This document shows positions 12,008-12,018 of a stretch of DNA of 12,018 nucleotides, piece by piece; within the stretch, counting starts at the first letter, position 1; the number at the start of each line of letters is the position of its first letter. The stretch is from Beroe ovata (taxonomy: Eukaryota > Ctenophora > Nuda > Beroida > Beroidae), in assembly GCA_946803715.1 (NCBI GenBank), contig CAMPET010000121.1, forward strand, positions 121,974 to 133,991, given 5' to 3'. The notes beneath the pieces are model-generated. The model searched no databases and had not been told where the DNA came from. It saw nothing but the letters and a program-made list of their open reading frames with translations. Made by a program: the position numbers and the translations under genes.

Positions 12008-12018
12008 CACACACACAC
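12008..12018. repeat. CA microsatellite cut by window end
   Basis: A (CA)n run that continues to the last base of the window; its full length is unknown. Confidence 0.8.

Larger units (their letters stand above)
9916..12018. other. Right non-coding flank
   Basis: No recognisable protein on either strand. Minus-strand frames at 10948-11169 (73 codons, ATG start at 11169) and 11706-11957 are open, but I recognise no family. There are isolated minus-strand donor-like sites: CAG|GTAAGT with exon end at 10614, and TCAG|GTAATT at 11720. These could be fragments of a minus-strand gene whose other exons I cannot link. The stretch also contains a palindrome (10259-10279), AT-rich low complexity (10708-10750), a poly-C run (11362-11371) and TATATATATA near 11900. 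Confidence 0.5.

Overview
The window looks like nuclear DNA from an animal or a very close unicellular relative. It has about 40% GC, no bacterial-style gene packing, GT-AG introns of 87 to 699 bp, CA and GA microsatellites, and one clear intron-split protein kinase gene. The kinase carries JNK-specific motifs, a MAPK class typical of Metazoa. The species cannot be named from this sequence. An early-branching metazoan such as a sponge is a guess based on how diverged the kinase is.

The only firm gene runs on the minus strand from 5077 to 1687. Eight exons with good splice signals and compatible phases join into one open frame of 373 codons plus stop, encoding a complete c-Jun N-terminal kinase-like MAP kinase. 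The Gly-rich loop, catalytic Lys, HRD, DFG and APE motifs and the JNK-type IDQWNK segment are all present. The striking feature is the activation loop: where JNKs have Thr-Pro-Tyr (p38 Thr-Gly-Tyr, ERK Thr-Glu-Tyr), this protein reads Thr-Tyr-Tyr, in a loop two residues longer than in human JNK1. A poly(A) signal candidate lies at 1391-1396.

Left of the kinase (1-1390) there is no convincing gene. This part holds a CA microsatellite, a strong hairpin at 200-237, an ETS/CRE-like palindromic motif cluster near 361-424, and a 21-bp tandem repeat carrying CACGTG E-boxes at 1028-1108.

Upstream of the kinase, 5087-6240 is AT-rich and without genes. From about 6240 to 6840 there is a CpG-rich island with a TATA-like box, short tandem and inverted repeats, and two copies of a 33-bp dispersed repeat. 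It is a candidate promoter region, possibly shared by the kinase and a divergent plus-strand transcript, or the remnant of a mobile element.

On the plus strand, three candidate exons (7374-7496, 8822-8937, 9730-9866) have good splice signals, join in a compatible phase, stay open to a TAA at 9864, and are followed 30 bp later by AATAAA. They may be the 3' part of a small unrecognised Cys-containing protein gene whose first exon I could not find. The call is tentative. From 9916 to the right end I see only non-coding sequence with simple repeats and palindromes.
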